A stretch of 48,180 nt of DNA, taken from positions 1 through 48,180 of the forward strand of contig JAGUXT010000052.1 in NCBI GenBank assembly GCA_020061705.1. The letters run 5' to 3'. The notes beneath the pieces were generated by a model. That model saw only the letters and a program-made list of their open reading frames with translations. It searched no databases and was not told the DNA's origin. The number at the start of each line of letters is the position of its first letter. Within the stretch, counting starts at the first letter, position 1. Source of the stretch: Halothiobacillus sp. Lineage in GTDB: Bacteria > Pseudomonadota > Gammaproteobacteria > Halothiobacillales > Halothiobacillaceae. A program made the translations under genes and the position numbers. Of the stretch, positions 39,983-46,718 are shown piece by piece.

Positions 39983-41553
39983 TAAAATGACTCCGGGCTG
40001 GGTTCGCCTTCGGGGTGTATCTCTCCCGCTACCCTGTTTTTATCCGCAACTCCGCAACTTTTGTCACTTTCCCCTTGTAATTCAATGGGTTGAGTGGTTG
40101 CGGATGTTTTTCCGGTTGCGCAACTTTTCGATTTATCCGCAACCTTTAGGGCTGTGTCGGTTGCGGATGTGGCCTCTGGTTGCGCAACCTGTTTTTTATC
40201 CGCAACCTTAAAACCTGAATCAGAACAATGACTTGCGCTAAAAGTTGCGTGGTTGCGGATAATTTCGGGGGTTGCCGGGTGAAGGTATCGGCTGAATGCG
40301 TCGGTGAATTTTTCCAACTCGTAAGCCTTCAACGTGCGGCCGCTCACCTTGGCGTCCTTGCTCTTGATACCGAACTCGCCCAACTTTTTAGCGAGCTGTC
40401 TCTGAGTAATCGGGTTGCCCCGGTTGTACGTTGACCACGGTGCTTCCCCATCCTCGGAAAGTTCGCGCACCAACTCATCTGAAGTCATGCGCGTCCTGAT
40501 AGTGCGTCCAAATGCGTCACGAATATCACTGAGCAACTCAGCGGCATGTGACGGCTCGGTCTCGCCCTTCGCGTTGATCTTGAGCAAGGCTTGACGCGCC
40601 ATGTCCGGCCATCGCCCTCCGACAATATCGGCGATTGCCAGCAACGGCTCAGCATTGTCTTGGGCGCGGTCGTTCAACGCTTCGGGCAACGCAGGCCGGG
40701 CATGTCGCACCGAGTGGGCATGGTCTAGTGCAAACCTCGACACCTTCGCTGCCAAGCCTTCAAACAGTCCTGGGGGTGCATGTCGCAGACGTTCGACGGC
40801 TTCGTGTGGCAACTTGCGGCGCAGCTCAAGACGGATGCACCTATCCATAAGCGTTTCAGGCAAAACACCAATGCCGGATATGCACTTAGCGCCCCATGTA
40901 CTGAAGCGTGTCGGTGTGTGGTCATCACCTACCGAACGGATGACATAAGCACTTTGGCGCGTGTGGCCTGAGTTGATGACACCGCGTAACTCTTCGTTCT
41001 CTTTCATCCACGCGTCAGCCTCATCAAGCATCAGTGTCGGGCGGTGCGCTTCGATAACCCGGTACGTGGCGGCGGGTGAAATGCTTGATGCGGCCAATGC
41101 ACGGCATGACAATCTTCCGATCAAGTCGAGCAACTGCGTCTTGCCGCATCGTTTCTCCGGCGCGGTAATGACTGCCAGCGGGCAAACCTGAATTTCATCA
41201 ATGAACCACGTCATCACCGCCCAAAGCGTTGCAGCTATGGCCGTTTCAGGCTCGCACACGATGAAGCGGCGCAAGGTGTGCAAGATGTCGTTTAGCAGCT
41301 CTTCACCGATCACCTCGCCGGGATACGGTTCCACCTCTGGGAAGAGTCCGTTATCTGTCGTGGAGGGCTTGGACGCGGCCTTAACTGCGTCATCCAAAGC
41401 TGAAACACGAATGCCAAGGGCGGCGGCTTCGGCTTCACGCGCCTGCTCATAATCGAGTCTGGGAAGTTTTGCCAGACGTGCGACGGCGGCGTGAGCATCT
41501 TCAGGAAGTGGCGGCGGGAGGCCTTCCCTCTGGATAACCTTGTCTTCGATCAT
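39982..41553 (-). CDS. DUF3631-domain replicative ATPase/helicase
   Basis: 523 residues from the ATG at 41551-41553, which overlaps the upstream stop as ATGA. The ATPase core has Walker A APEKRCGKTQLLDLI and Walker B TLMLDEAD, then a sensor region INSGHTRQSAYVIRSVGDD; DUF3631 covers the rest (DDHTPTRFSTWGAKCISGIGVLPETLMDRCI). The family acts as phage and plasmid replicative helicase or primase-helicase. The last about 85 residues are low-complexity, with recurring VAD and SAT triplets, because they are the translation of the repeat array at 40042-40260. It sits where element 1 has an unrelated RepA-like ATPase. Confidence 0.85.
   Translation of the reverse strand: MIEDKVIQREGLPPPLPEDAHAAVARLAKLPRLDYEQAREAEAAALGIRVSALDDAVKAASKPSTTDNGLFPEVEPYPGEVIGEELLNDILHTLRRFIVCEPETAIAATLWAVMTWFIDEIQVCPLAVITAPEKRCGKTQLLDLIGRLSCRALAASSISPAATYRVIEAHRPTLMLDEADAWMKENEELRGVINSGHTRQSAYVIRSVGDDHTPTRFSTWGAKCISGIGVLPETLMDRCIRLELRRKLPHEAVERLRHAPPGLFEGLAAKVSRFALDHAHSVRHARPALPEALNDRAQDNAEPLLAIADIVGGRWPDMARQALLKINAKGETEPSHAAELLSDIRDAFGRTIRTRMTSDELVRELSEDGEAPWSTYNRGNPITQRQLAKKLGEFGIKSKDAKVSGRTLKAYELEKFTDAFSRYLHPATPEIIRNHATFSASHCSDSGFKVADKKQVAQPEATSATDTALKVADKSKSCATGKTSATTQPIELQGESDKSCGVADKNRVAGEIHPEGEPSPESF
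40042..40260. repeat. Element 2 mirror-symmetric iteron array (putative origin)
   Basis: Six copies of the 9-mer ATCCGCAAC alternate in orientation: plus at 40042, 40135 and 40198, minus at 40097, 40160 and 40252. Two copies of the palindrome GTTGCGCAAC lie at 40115 and 40179. All members are arranged symmetrically about position 40151.5; successive 9-mer start distances are 55, 38, 25, 38 and 54. The repeats lie inside the 3' end of the helicase gene. The pattern indicates cooperative protein binding, most likely a replication origin. Confidence 0.75.
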
Positions 41554-41978
41554 GCGGCAACCTCCCACATGGGAAGCGTTCCCAATCCGACAAACAGCAC
41601 CTTGCGCGCTCCGTCACGCAGCAAGGCGCGGGCTGTCGCCTCTAAATGAGCTTGGCTTGCGTTACGGTTAATCAGCAGCACGGGCTGCGTTGCCAGCTTG
41701 CACACGCTCCAATCCAGCAAGGCCGGGTCTTGGTATTCGGGCGCTAGGACGGCGGCGCGGGTGTCATACATCCAATCCCAAACATCACGCCCGGCATGAA
41801 CAAACAGCGTGCCGAATCCGGCAATCTTGGTTGCCATGTATGGCGCTAGACGGGCGCGGGCGGTGCGTGCGTTGGGCGGTTGCGGGCGGCGTGCTGGTGC
41901 GCTATTGTTGGCGCGTTGGTTGCTCGCCAGCACATCGCCCCCGTTCACTCCGGGGGCTTTTTTGTGGGCGGCGTTCAT
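41550..41978 (-). CDS. Conserved protein shared by both elements, unknown function
   Basis: 142 residues, homologous over about 100 residues to 22852-23220: ARTARARLAPYM, AGFGTLFVHAGRDVWDW, DTRAAVLAPEYQDP, DWSVCKLATQPVLLINRNAS and LRDGARKVLF. The N-terminal 30 residues are low-complexity and not conserved, so the real start could be further in. Overlaps alpA upstream and the helicase downstream by 4 bp each. No known catalytic motif; the Trp-rich centre and conserved INRNA are notable. Confidence 0.75.
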   Translation of the reverse strand: MNAAHKKAPGVNGGDVLASNQRANNSAPARRPQPPNARTARARLAPYMATKIAGFGTLFVHAGRDVWDWMYDTRAAVLAPEYQDPALLDWSVCKLATQPVLLINRNASQAHLEATARALLRDGARKVLFVGLGTLPMWEVAA

Positions 41979-42214
41979 GCCCGCACCCCGGCCTTACCGT
42001 CTAGCAGTTTGCGGGCTTCTTTGTAGATTGCGCCGGGGTTATTGGGTAGGTCGGCAAGCCATTGATTAACGTCATGCTCAAACCATGCCGAAGCGCGGGC
42101 GGATAGTTTGACCGGGGGCGGGAATTTGCCTTCTTGGATAAGGCGATAAATGGAGGAACGGGAAAGGCCGGTTATCTCAATAACGGCGGGAAGGCGTAGG
42201 GCTTTGTTGGTCAT
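41975..42214 (-). CDS. AlpA-family MerR-like transcriptional activator
   Basis: 79 residues: MTNKALRLPAVIEITGLSR then SSIYRLIQEGKFPPPVKLSARASAWFEHDVNQWLADL, followed by a C-terminal extension of about 20 residues not found in the element 1 copy. It heads the long leftward operon of ten overlapping or closely packed genes. The inverted repeat at 42214-42245 covers its translation start. Confidence 0.9.
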   Translation of the reverse strand: MTNKALRLPAVIEITGLSRSSIYRLIQEGKFPPPVKLSARASAWFEHDVNQWLADLPNNPGAIYKEARKLLDGKAGVRA

Positions 42215-42245
42215 TGCTGGCTGCTCTAGGAGTGAGTGCCAGCAA
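42214..42245 (-). promoter_or_regulatory. Inverted repeat covering the alpA ribosome site, element 2
   Basis: TTGCTGGC (42214-42221) and GCCAGCAA (42238-42245), 16 bp apart, identical in arms and spacing to element 1 although most of the loop bases differ. Conservation of arms but not loop argues for a selected RNA or protein-binding structure. Confidence 0.65.
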
Positions 42246-42339
42246 GGTTAGGGATTGAATTTCACCCTGTAACGGGCTTATTTTTGTGCAAAACGCACCC
42301 AAAAAAGGCCGGAATTGTTCGGGATTTAAGCATTTTTGC

Positions 42340-42939
42340 TCAAAATTTAAGCGTTATATCCTCCCTGTTTAGCCAGTTTTTAACAGCATCCCTGCTTACA
42401 TGGTCGCCTATCGCGGCCTGAATAATTAAAACCCAATCAGATTCCGTTAACTCTAGCGGTTTGCTGTATGGGGTTTTCCGGTACTGCATTGACTTAAGGC
42501 TGTCATGAAAAAAACGCGCCCAATCCTGCCAGTTAGACTTTTGGAATCTGTTGCCTTTTTCAATGAATATGCGCTCTAAATGATTTTCTATAATGTCTAA
42601 CTCATTGATTAGCTCGTCGATACTATTTTCAATAAGCCCAAGAAACTCTTTTGCCTTGGCAATGTGCATTAGCGCTTTCTTGGCGTGTGGCTTGTTCCTT
42701 CGCCTTCTTTCCCTCGCCTCGCTTGATTCTCCGCATACATAATCAGGGGTGACGCATAACGCTAAAAAAACATCACTTGCGGCGTTGTATTTTTCATCCT
42801 CGTTTAATGTTTCAATCCATTCATCAAACACGGGGGCGGCTTGAATTATCGTCCGTGTAAAATCCTTGGCTTTGCCTGCTTCATCCCATGAATAGGCCTT
42901 CCGCTCAACTCTCGCAGCTAAGTAAGACGGTTTATCCAC
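42340..42939 (-). CDS. Hypothetical protein, element 2 cargo
   Basis: 199 residues; not recognised. Soluble and largely helical, with a basic stretch RERRRRNKPHAKK and a coiled-coil-prone middle (FLGLIENSIDELINELDIIENHLERIF). The C-terminal WVLIIQAAIGDHVSRDAVKNWLNRE may be a small helix-turn-helix. Lower GC than its neighbours, like the small gene upstream that it overlaps, which suggests a separately acquired two-gene cargo unit. Confidence 0.6.
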   Translation of the reverse strand: MDKPSYLAARVERKAYSWDEAGKAKDFTRTIIQAAPVFDEWIETLNEDEKYNAASDVFLALCVTPDYVCGESSEARERRRRNKPHAKKALMHIAKAKEFLGLIENSIDELINELDIIENHLERIFIEKGNRFQKSNWQDWARFFHDSLKSMQYRKTPYSKPLELTESDWVLIIQAAIGDHVSRDAVKNWLNREDITLKF

Positions 42940-43138
42940 GGCTTTTTAGCTCCAATTCATGCAGCTTGTCAGATAGTAAGTCAGCAAAAAAGGCGGCTGA
43001 TTCTGATAGGTTTATCGCTATATTTTTTTCCTCACATTCATCTCTTATGGTGTAACCCCCCGTAAGCATGGCGCTTGCATTTGAAAGGCATTTGATGCGG
43101 TTGGCTAAGATTTGAATATCGTTAAAGTCTTGGTTCAT
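42932..43138 (-). CDS. Small hypothetical protein, element 2 cargo
   Basis: 68 residues from the ATG at 43136-43138, which has AAGGAG eight bases upstream; an ATG two codons earlier is too close to that site. The peptide is helical, with NRIKCLSNASAMLTGGY and FFADLLSDKLHELELK. It overlaps the next gene by 8 bp, so the two are probably translated together. Function unknown. Confidence 0.5.
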   Translation of the reverse strand: MNQDFNDIQILANRIKCLSNASAMLTGGYTIRDECEEKNIAINLSESAAFFADLLSDKLHELELKSRG

Positions 43139-43170
43139 GGTCATGTCTCCTTGGGTGGTGTGGGCTGGGG

Positions 43171-43494
43171 TTACGGGGTGGTGTCTTCGGGCTTGAATGC
43201 CAAGGCCGCGCCCAATCGCATAGCAGGGGGGCGCGGTGGCTCGCTTGGGGGCGTGGGTGTGTCTTCGGTGCTTTTGCGGCTCGCTGGCTCAATCACATAG
43301 GCATCATGCAGGCGCTTAATCTCGATCAGCAGGCCAAGGTAGTGACCCGCCCACATGGGGACGGGTTCGCTATCTTCGGTTGTGCTCCAGCGGCCTACCG
43401 CCGATCTGCTTACCCCGGTTGCGCGGGAAAAGTCGGACATATTCCAGCCTAGGGCGGCTAGATTGGCTTTGAACTCTTCAACGGTCATCCGCAT
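43171..43494 (-). CDS. XRE-like helix-turn-helix regulator of element 2
   Basis: About 107 residues from the ATG at 43492-43494 (MRMTVEEFKANLAALGW). Helix-turn-helix: MSDFSRATGVSRSAVGRWSTTEDSEPVPMWAGHYLGLLIEIKRL, a Cro/C1-type domain without an obvious protease domain. The tail is Pro-rich and disordered. It is the best candidate for the element's repressor; it lies between the integrase and the cargo genes and reads leftward. Confidence 0.75.
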   Translation of the reverse strand: MRMTVEEFKANLAALGWNMSDFSRATGVSRSAVGRWSTTEDSEPVPMWAGHYLGLLIEIKRLHDAYVIEPASRKSTEDTPTPPSEPPRPPAMRLGAALAFKPEDTTP

Positions 43495-43830
43495 AAATTG
43501 TCCTCGCGTGCGTGTGAGGCTGGATTGCTTCACGGCCTAAAGTCTAATCTTCCCGATAAAATAAAGCAAAGTGGGTATTTCTTACAAAAGTGGGAAAGTG
43601 CTATTTAACATATTACCCATTATGCGCAGTTATTTTTGGCGGTGGGAAAATGAAGTGTTCCACGGCCTGTTTTATGGGTTGAAGTGGGAAACCGCGTTAG
43701 AACGCCATTTGCGGGGGCGGTTTTCGCCTGTTTTGGCGTGAATTTGAGGCGCAAAGGCCATAAATCCCCGTGAAACATCTCGCACACGCTCTGCGCAATA
43801 ATTATTGAACCGCGTGTTTTCATCGCAGGG
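43495..43830. other. 336-bp region between regulator and integrase: likely regulator promoter/operator
   Basis: No convincing gene. Just upstream of the regulator start are direct repeats AAGTGGG (near 43568 and 43588) and an inverted partner TTACCCA near 43612, in AT-rich DNA suited to a promoter. A small frame at 43620-43856 overlaps the integrase stop and looks like a shadow. Confidence 0.4.
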
Positions 43831-45123
43831 TTAAGCGGCTTGGGTGAAGCTGGCATGAATGACGTTCTTGGCTTCGCGCAATTCGTCCAAGTAATCCGCC
43901 CACACTTGCATCATGCGCTTGCGCTCTGTCAGGTGTTTGGTGCGGTTGTAGGCGCGGCCTAGTGGGTCTTTAATCTGGTGGGCAAGCTGCAACTCGATAG
44001 CGTCACGGTTGAAGCCATGCACTTCATCCAGCAGCGTGCGTGCCATCGCTCTAAAGCCGTGTCCTGTCAGTTCGTTTTGCGTATCAATGCCAAGGCGCTT
44101 GAGCGCGGCGTTGACCGTGTTGGCGGACATGGGGCGGCTGTCAGTGCGTGCGCCGGGGAAAACGTATCTGCCGCCCCCAGTAAGCGGCTGAATCTCTCGC
44201 AGGGCGGCTATGGCTTGTTTTGCCAGTGGCACGATGATTTCCACGGCGGTCTTGTTGCGGGTCTTGGGCGGGGTGTAGCGCAGCTCGCAGGCTTCAAAAT
44301 CAATGTCAGCCCATTGCATAGCACGCAATTCTCCCGGTCGGATAAACAGCAGCGGCGCAAGGGATAGGGCGCACTTGGTCAGCACCGAACCGTTATATGT
44401 CGCCATCATGCGCAGCAGCGGCGCTACGTCCTTGGGTTCGGTGGGGGCGGCAAAGTGTTTTGGGCTGGGTTTGGGTATCAGTGCGCCACTCAGCGCCGGG
44501 CATGGGTTGTACGTTGCCCGGCCTGTGGCGACGGCGTAGTTCATCACCTGGCTGATATGGTGTTTGGTGCGGTGTGCGGTTTCAATCGTGCCGCGTGCTT
44601 CAACACGGCGGATGATCTCCAACACCAGCGGCGCGGTGACGGCATCGGCGGGCAGGTTGCCAATGTAGGGGAATACATCACGCTCAAGCCTACCCATAAC
44701 CTTTTTCTTGTGGGAATCCGCCTTGTTTGCCATGTGGTTTACTTCCCACTCCAAGGCCACGGCGCGGAATGAATCCGGTAAGGCTCCACCGGCCTGCAGC
44801 AGCCTCTCCACCTCAGCGGCTTGTATCTGCGCTTGCTTGGCTTCGGATAGCGTAACCTTCTCAGTCTTGCGCAACTCAGCAGGGTCTATGCCGTTGGCTA
44901 TGAGCTTGCGGGCATCGTCACGGTGTTCCCGTGCTTCCTTTAAGCTCACTTGGGGATACACGCCCAAGGCCAATAATTTTTCTCTACCCCCAATGCGGTA
45001 TTTCAATCGCCAGTATTTGGAGCCGTTCGGATTGATTAAGAGGAACATGCCCTTTTCATCACTCAGCTTAAACGGCGTTGTGGCGGGCTTTGCTTGACGT
45101 ATGAGGGTATCTGTCAGCGGCAT
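43831..45123 (-). CDS. Tyrosine integrase of element 2
   Basis: About 430 residues from the ATG at 45121-45123 (MPLTDTLIRQAKPATTPFKLSDEKGMFL), with AAGGA upstream; the frame to 45219 is leader. The N-terminal DUF4102 domain has LLINPNGSKYWRLKYRIGGREKLLALGVYP. The catalytic residues appear in RPGELRAMQWADID, HGFRAMARTLLDEV and LGRAYNRTKHL. P4-type integrase; its right-hand neighbour is tRNA-Met, about 120 bp away from the leader, but no tRNA-Met duplication is seen on the left. Confidence 0.93.
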   Translation of the reverse strand: MPLTDTLIRQAKPATTPFKLSDEKGMFLLINPNGSKYWRLKYRIGGREKLLALGVYPQVSLKEAREHRDDARKLIANGIDPAELRKTEKVTLSEAKQAQIQAAEVERLLQAGGALPDSFRAVALEWEVNHMANKADSHKKKVMGRLERDVFPYIGNLPADAVTAPLVLEIIRRVEARGTIETAHRTKHHISQVMNYAVATGRATYNPCPALSGALIPKPSPKHFAAPTEPKDVAPLLRMMATYNGSVLTKCALSLAPLLFIRPGELRAMQWADIDFEACELRYTPPKTRNKTAVEIIVPLAKQAIAALREIQPLTGGGRYVFPGARTDSRPMSANTVNAALKRLGIDTQNELTGHGFRAMARTLLDEVHGFNRDAIELQLAHQIKDPLGRAYNRTKHLTERKRMMQVWADYLDELREAKNVIHASFTQAA

Positions 45124-45137
45124 GGTGGTACGTCCTT

Positions 45138-45198
45138 GGGGGTACGGAAAAACGGGGGTATCAGCGCTAGGCCATGTACCCCTATTTATACCCCCCAA
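45138..45198. repeat. G/C-run repeats upstream of the element 2 integrase
   Basis: GGGGGTA at 45138-45144 and 45154-45160 face TGTACCCCTA (45175) and TATACCCCCCAA (45187-45198) in opposite orientation. The plus-oriented pair matches the left-end repeats at 36250-36272. Probably integrase arm sites that also overlap its promoter. Confidence 0.55.
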
Positions 45199-45238
45199 GT
45201 TGCCGGGCTGCAATAGCACGATATGGGATGCTATAGGC

Positions 45239-45275
45239 GTAAAAAAACCCGCAAACCTTATTCTGGTGCGGGTTT
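45239..45275 (-). terminator. Terminator of tRNA-Met
   Basis: AAACCCGCA/TGCGGGTTT, a 9-bp stem at 45245-45275, followed on the minus strand by a run of Ts. It sits about 45 bp downstream of the tRNA. Confidence 0.8.
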
Positions 45276-45318
45276 AGTGGTTTTGTTAGTACCGCTTGGG
45301 ACGGTAAAAAACTTAAAA

Positions 45319-45396
45319 TGGTGGCTATAGGTGGACTCGAACCACCGACCCCAGCATTATGAGTGCTGTGCTCTAACCGACTGAGCTATATAGCCA
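45319..45396 (-). tRNA. tRNA-Met (CAT, elongator type)
   Basis: On the minus strand: acceptor stem TGGCTAT/ATAGCCA, CAT anticodon in loop CTCATAA, T-loop TTCGAGT, encoded CCA. The fully paired acceptor start distinguishes it from initiator tRNA. A tRNA-Ile2 (lysidine) identity with CAT anticodon cannot be wholly excluded. Confidence 0.93.
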
Positions 45397-45515
45397 AAGT
45401 GTTGTGTTGATCTGGTCAATCAAGATAAGCGCGGCATTATCCATACGAAGGATGAGTGCGTCAACGGTTTTTTGACACGATTTTTTGTCTTGCAGCCATG
45501 CTGCTCGGGTTTGTT

Positions 45516-46715
45516 TTACTCCTCGCGTAGCGCTTCAATCGGATCGAGGCGGGCGGCATTCATGGCGGGCCAAACGCCGGCGACAAGGCCGATCAGTAAG
45601 GCAAGGGCTTCGGCAATCAGTAAGTAATCCATGCGTGGCGCGAAGGGCAGGGCAGGGATGGCGAGGTGCAGCAGGCTTAACCCGGCCAGACCAATCACGA
45701 CACCCAGGAGTCCGCCGAGTGCACCCAGAATGACGGCTTCACCGAGAAATAATTGCAGCACGAGGTTTGACGGCGCGCCCAGAGCAGTCAATAAGCCAAT
45801 TTCGCCGCGCCGCTCGGATACGGCGATGCTCATTAAGGTGAGGATGCCGACTCCGCCGGTGAGCAAGGCGATACCGCCGAGTGCGCCGACGGCGAAGGTA
45901 AGGACATCCAGAATCTTGCCCAGCGAGGCGAGCATCTGATCTTGCGATTGCACCGTGAAATCTTCCGCGCCGTGGCGCTCGATCATGCGTCGGGAAATGC
46001 GTTTGACCACGCTGGAAGAGGCTTCCTGCTCGTTGTAAAGCACGTCGATTTCCATCAGCCCTTCGCGGTTGAACAGCTGCAAGGACAGTGCCGCCGGGAT
46101 GTAGGCCGCATCATCAATATCGAAGCCGAGCATTTGCCCCTTGGCCGCCAACACGCCAATGACGCGGAAACTCATGCCGCCGATACGCATTTTTTCACCG
46201 AGCGGATTGACGTTGCCGAACAGGGAATTTGCCAGCGTGTGACCGAGTAGCACCACGGGGCGCGGGGCGATCAAGTCATCTTCGGGTAAAAACTGGCCAC
46301 GCGCCAGAGACATGCCCCACACCGTGGGGGCTTGCGGGCCGATGCCAAACGCCAGGGTGCGGCGGCTTTTGCCGGCAAATTCTGCGCTGAGTTGGCCGCT
46401 CACGACGGGGGTCATGGCCTCGACTCCGGGAATATCGAGCAGGCTTTGCGCGTCGCGCAGGGTCAGCGGGCGCTGGGTGTCGATGGCGCTAATCGAGAAG
46501 CCGGTGGTGTTTTCCTTGCCGGGCGTGATGGCGATCAAGTGTGTGCCAAATTGGGTGAACTGGCCGACCAGATAGCGTTGCAGTCCCGAGCCCAGGCCGG
46601 TCAGTAGCACCACGGCGGCAATGCCGATGGCAATGGCCAACATGGTGAGTGCACTGCGTTGGCGTTCGGCCAGTAGGCTGTTCAGCGTGAAGCGGGTCAG
46701 GTCGGTGATGCGCAT
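45516..46715 (-). CDS. MacB/FtsX-type ABC transporter permease
   Basis: 399 residues. One N-terminal membrane helix (SALTMLAIAIGIAAVVLLTGLGSG) is followed by a large periplasmic MacB-PCD domain and a C-terminal FtsX domain of three helices (near 275-395). It ends WPAMNAARLDPIEALREE, the usual coupling tail of this family. Three bases separate it from the paralogous permease upstream. With the ATPase at the edge it forms an ABC exporter, typically for lipoproteins, peptides or macrolide-like compounds; the substrate cannot be told. Confidence 0.9.
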   Translation of the reverse strand: MRITDLTRFTLNSLLAERQRSALTMLAIAIGIAAVVLLTGLGSGLQRYLVGQFTQFGTHLIAITPGKENTTGFSISAIDTQRPLTLRDAQSLLDIPGVEAMTPVVSGQLSAEFAGKSRRTLAFGIGPQAPTVWGMSLARGQFLPEDDLIAPRPVVLLGHTLANSLFGNVNPLGEKMRIGGMSFRVIGVLAAKGQMLGFDIDDAAYIPAALSLQLFNREGLMEIDVLYNEQEASSSVVKRISRRMIERHGAEDFTVQSQDQMLASLGKILDVLTFAVGALGGIALLTGGVGILTLMSIAVSERRGEIGLLTALGAPSNLVLQLFLGEAVILGALGGLLGVVIGLAGLSLLHLAIPALPFAPRMDYLLIAEALALLIGLVAGVWPAMNAARLDPIEALREE

Positions 46716-46718
46716 TTT

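Larger units (their letters stand above)
36246..45200. mobile_element. Integrated element 2 (satellite-like), boundaries approximate
   Basis: A block of about 9 kb of leftward phage-type genes between ribD and tRNA-Met. It has a P4-type integrase at the right end, an XRE-like regulator, AlpA, a DUF3631 helicase and recombination functions, ending with a Mor-type activator. TACCCCC-rich repeats occur just inside both ends. There are no head, tail, lysis or terminase genes. I could not find a direct repeat of the tRNA-Met 3' end at the left side, so the exact att sites are not settled; the right edge must lie left of the tRNA-Met terminator at 45239. Confidence 0.75.

Noticed and set aside
43620-43856. 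Small frame overlapping the element 2 integrase stop
   Set aside because: It overlaps the integrase end, has no ribosome site, and its peptide is unlike a folded protein.
36146-45330. tRNA-Met 3' end as attachment site of element 2
   Set aside because: Only an 8-bp match (TATAGGTG) to the tRNA end is found on the left side (about 36194-36201), flanked by unrelated bases. That is chance level, so I did not annotate att sites.
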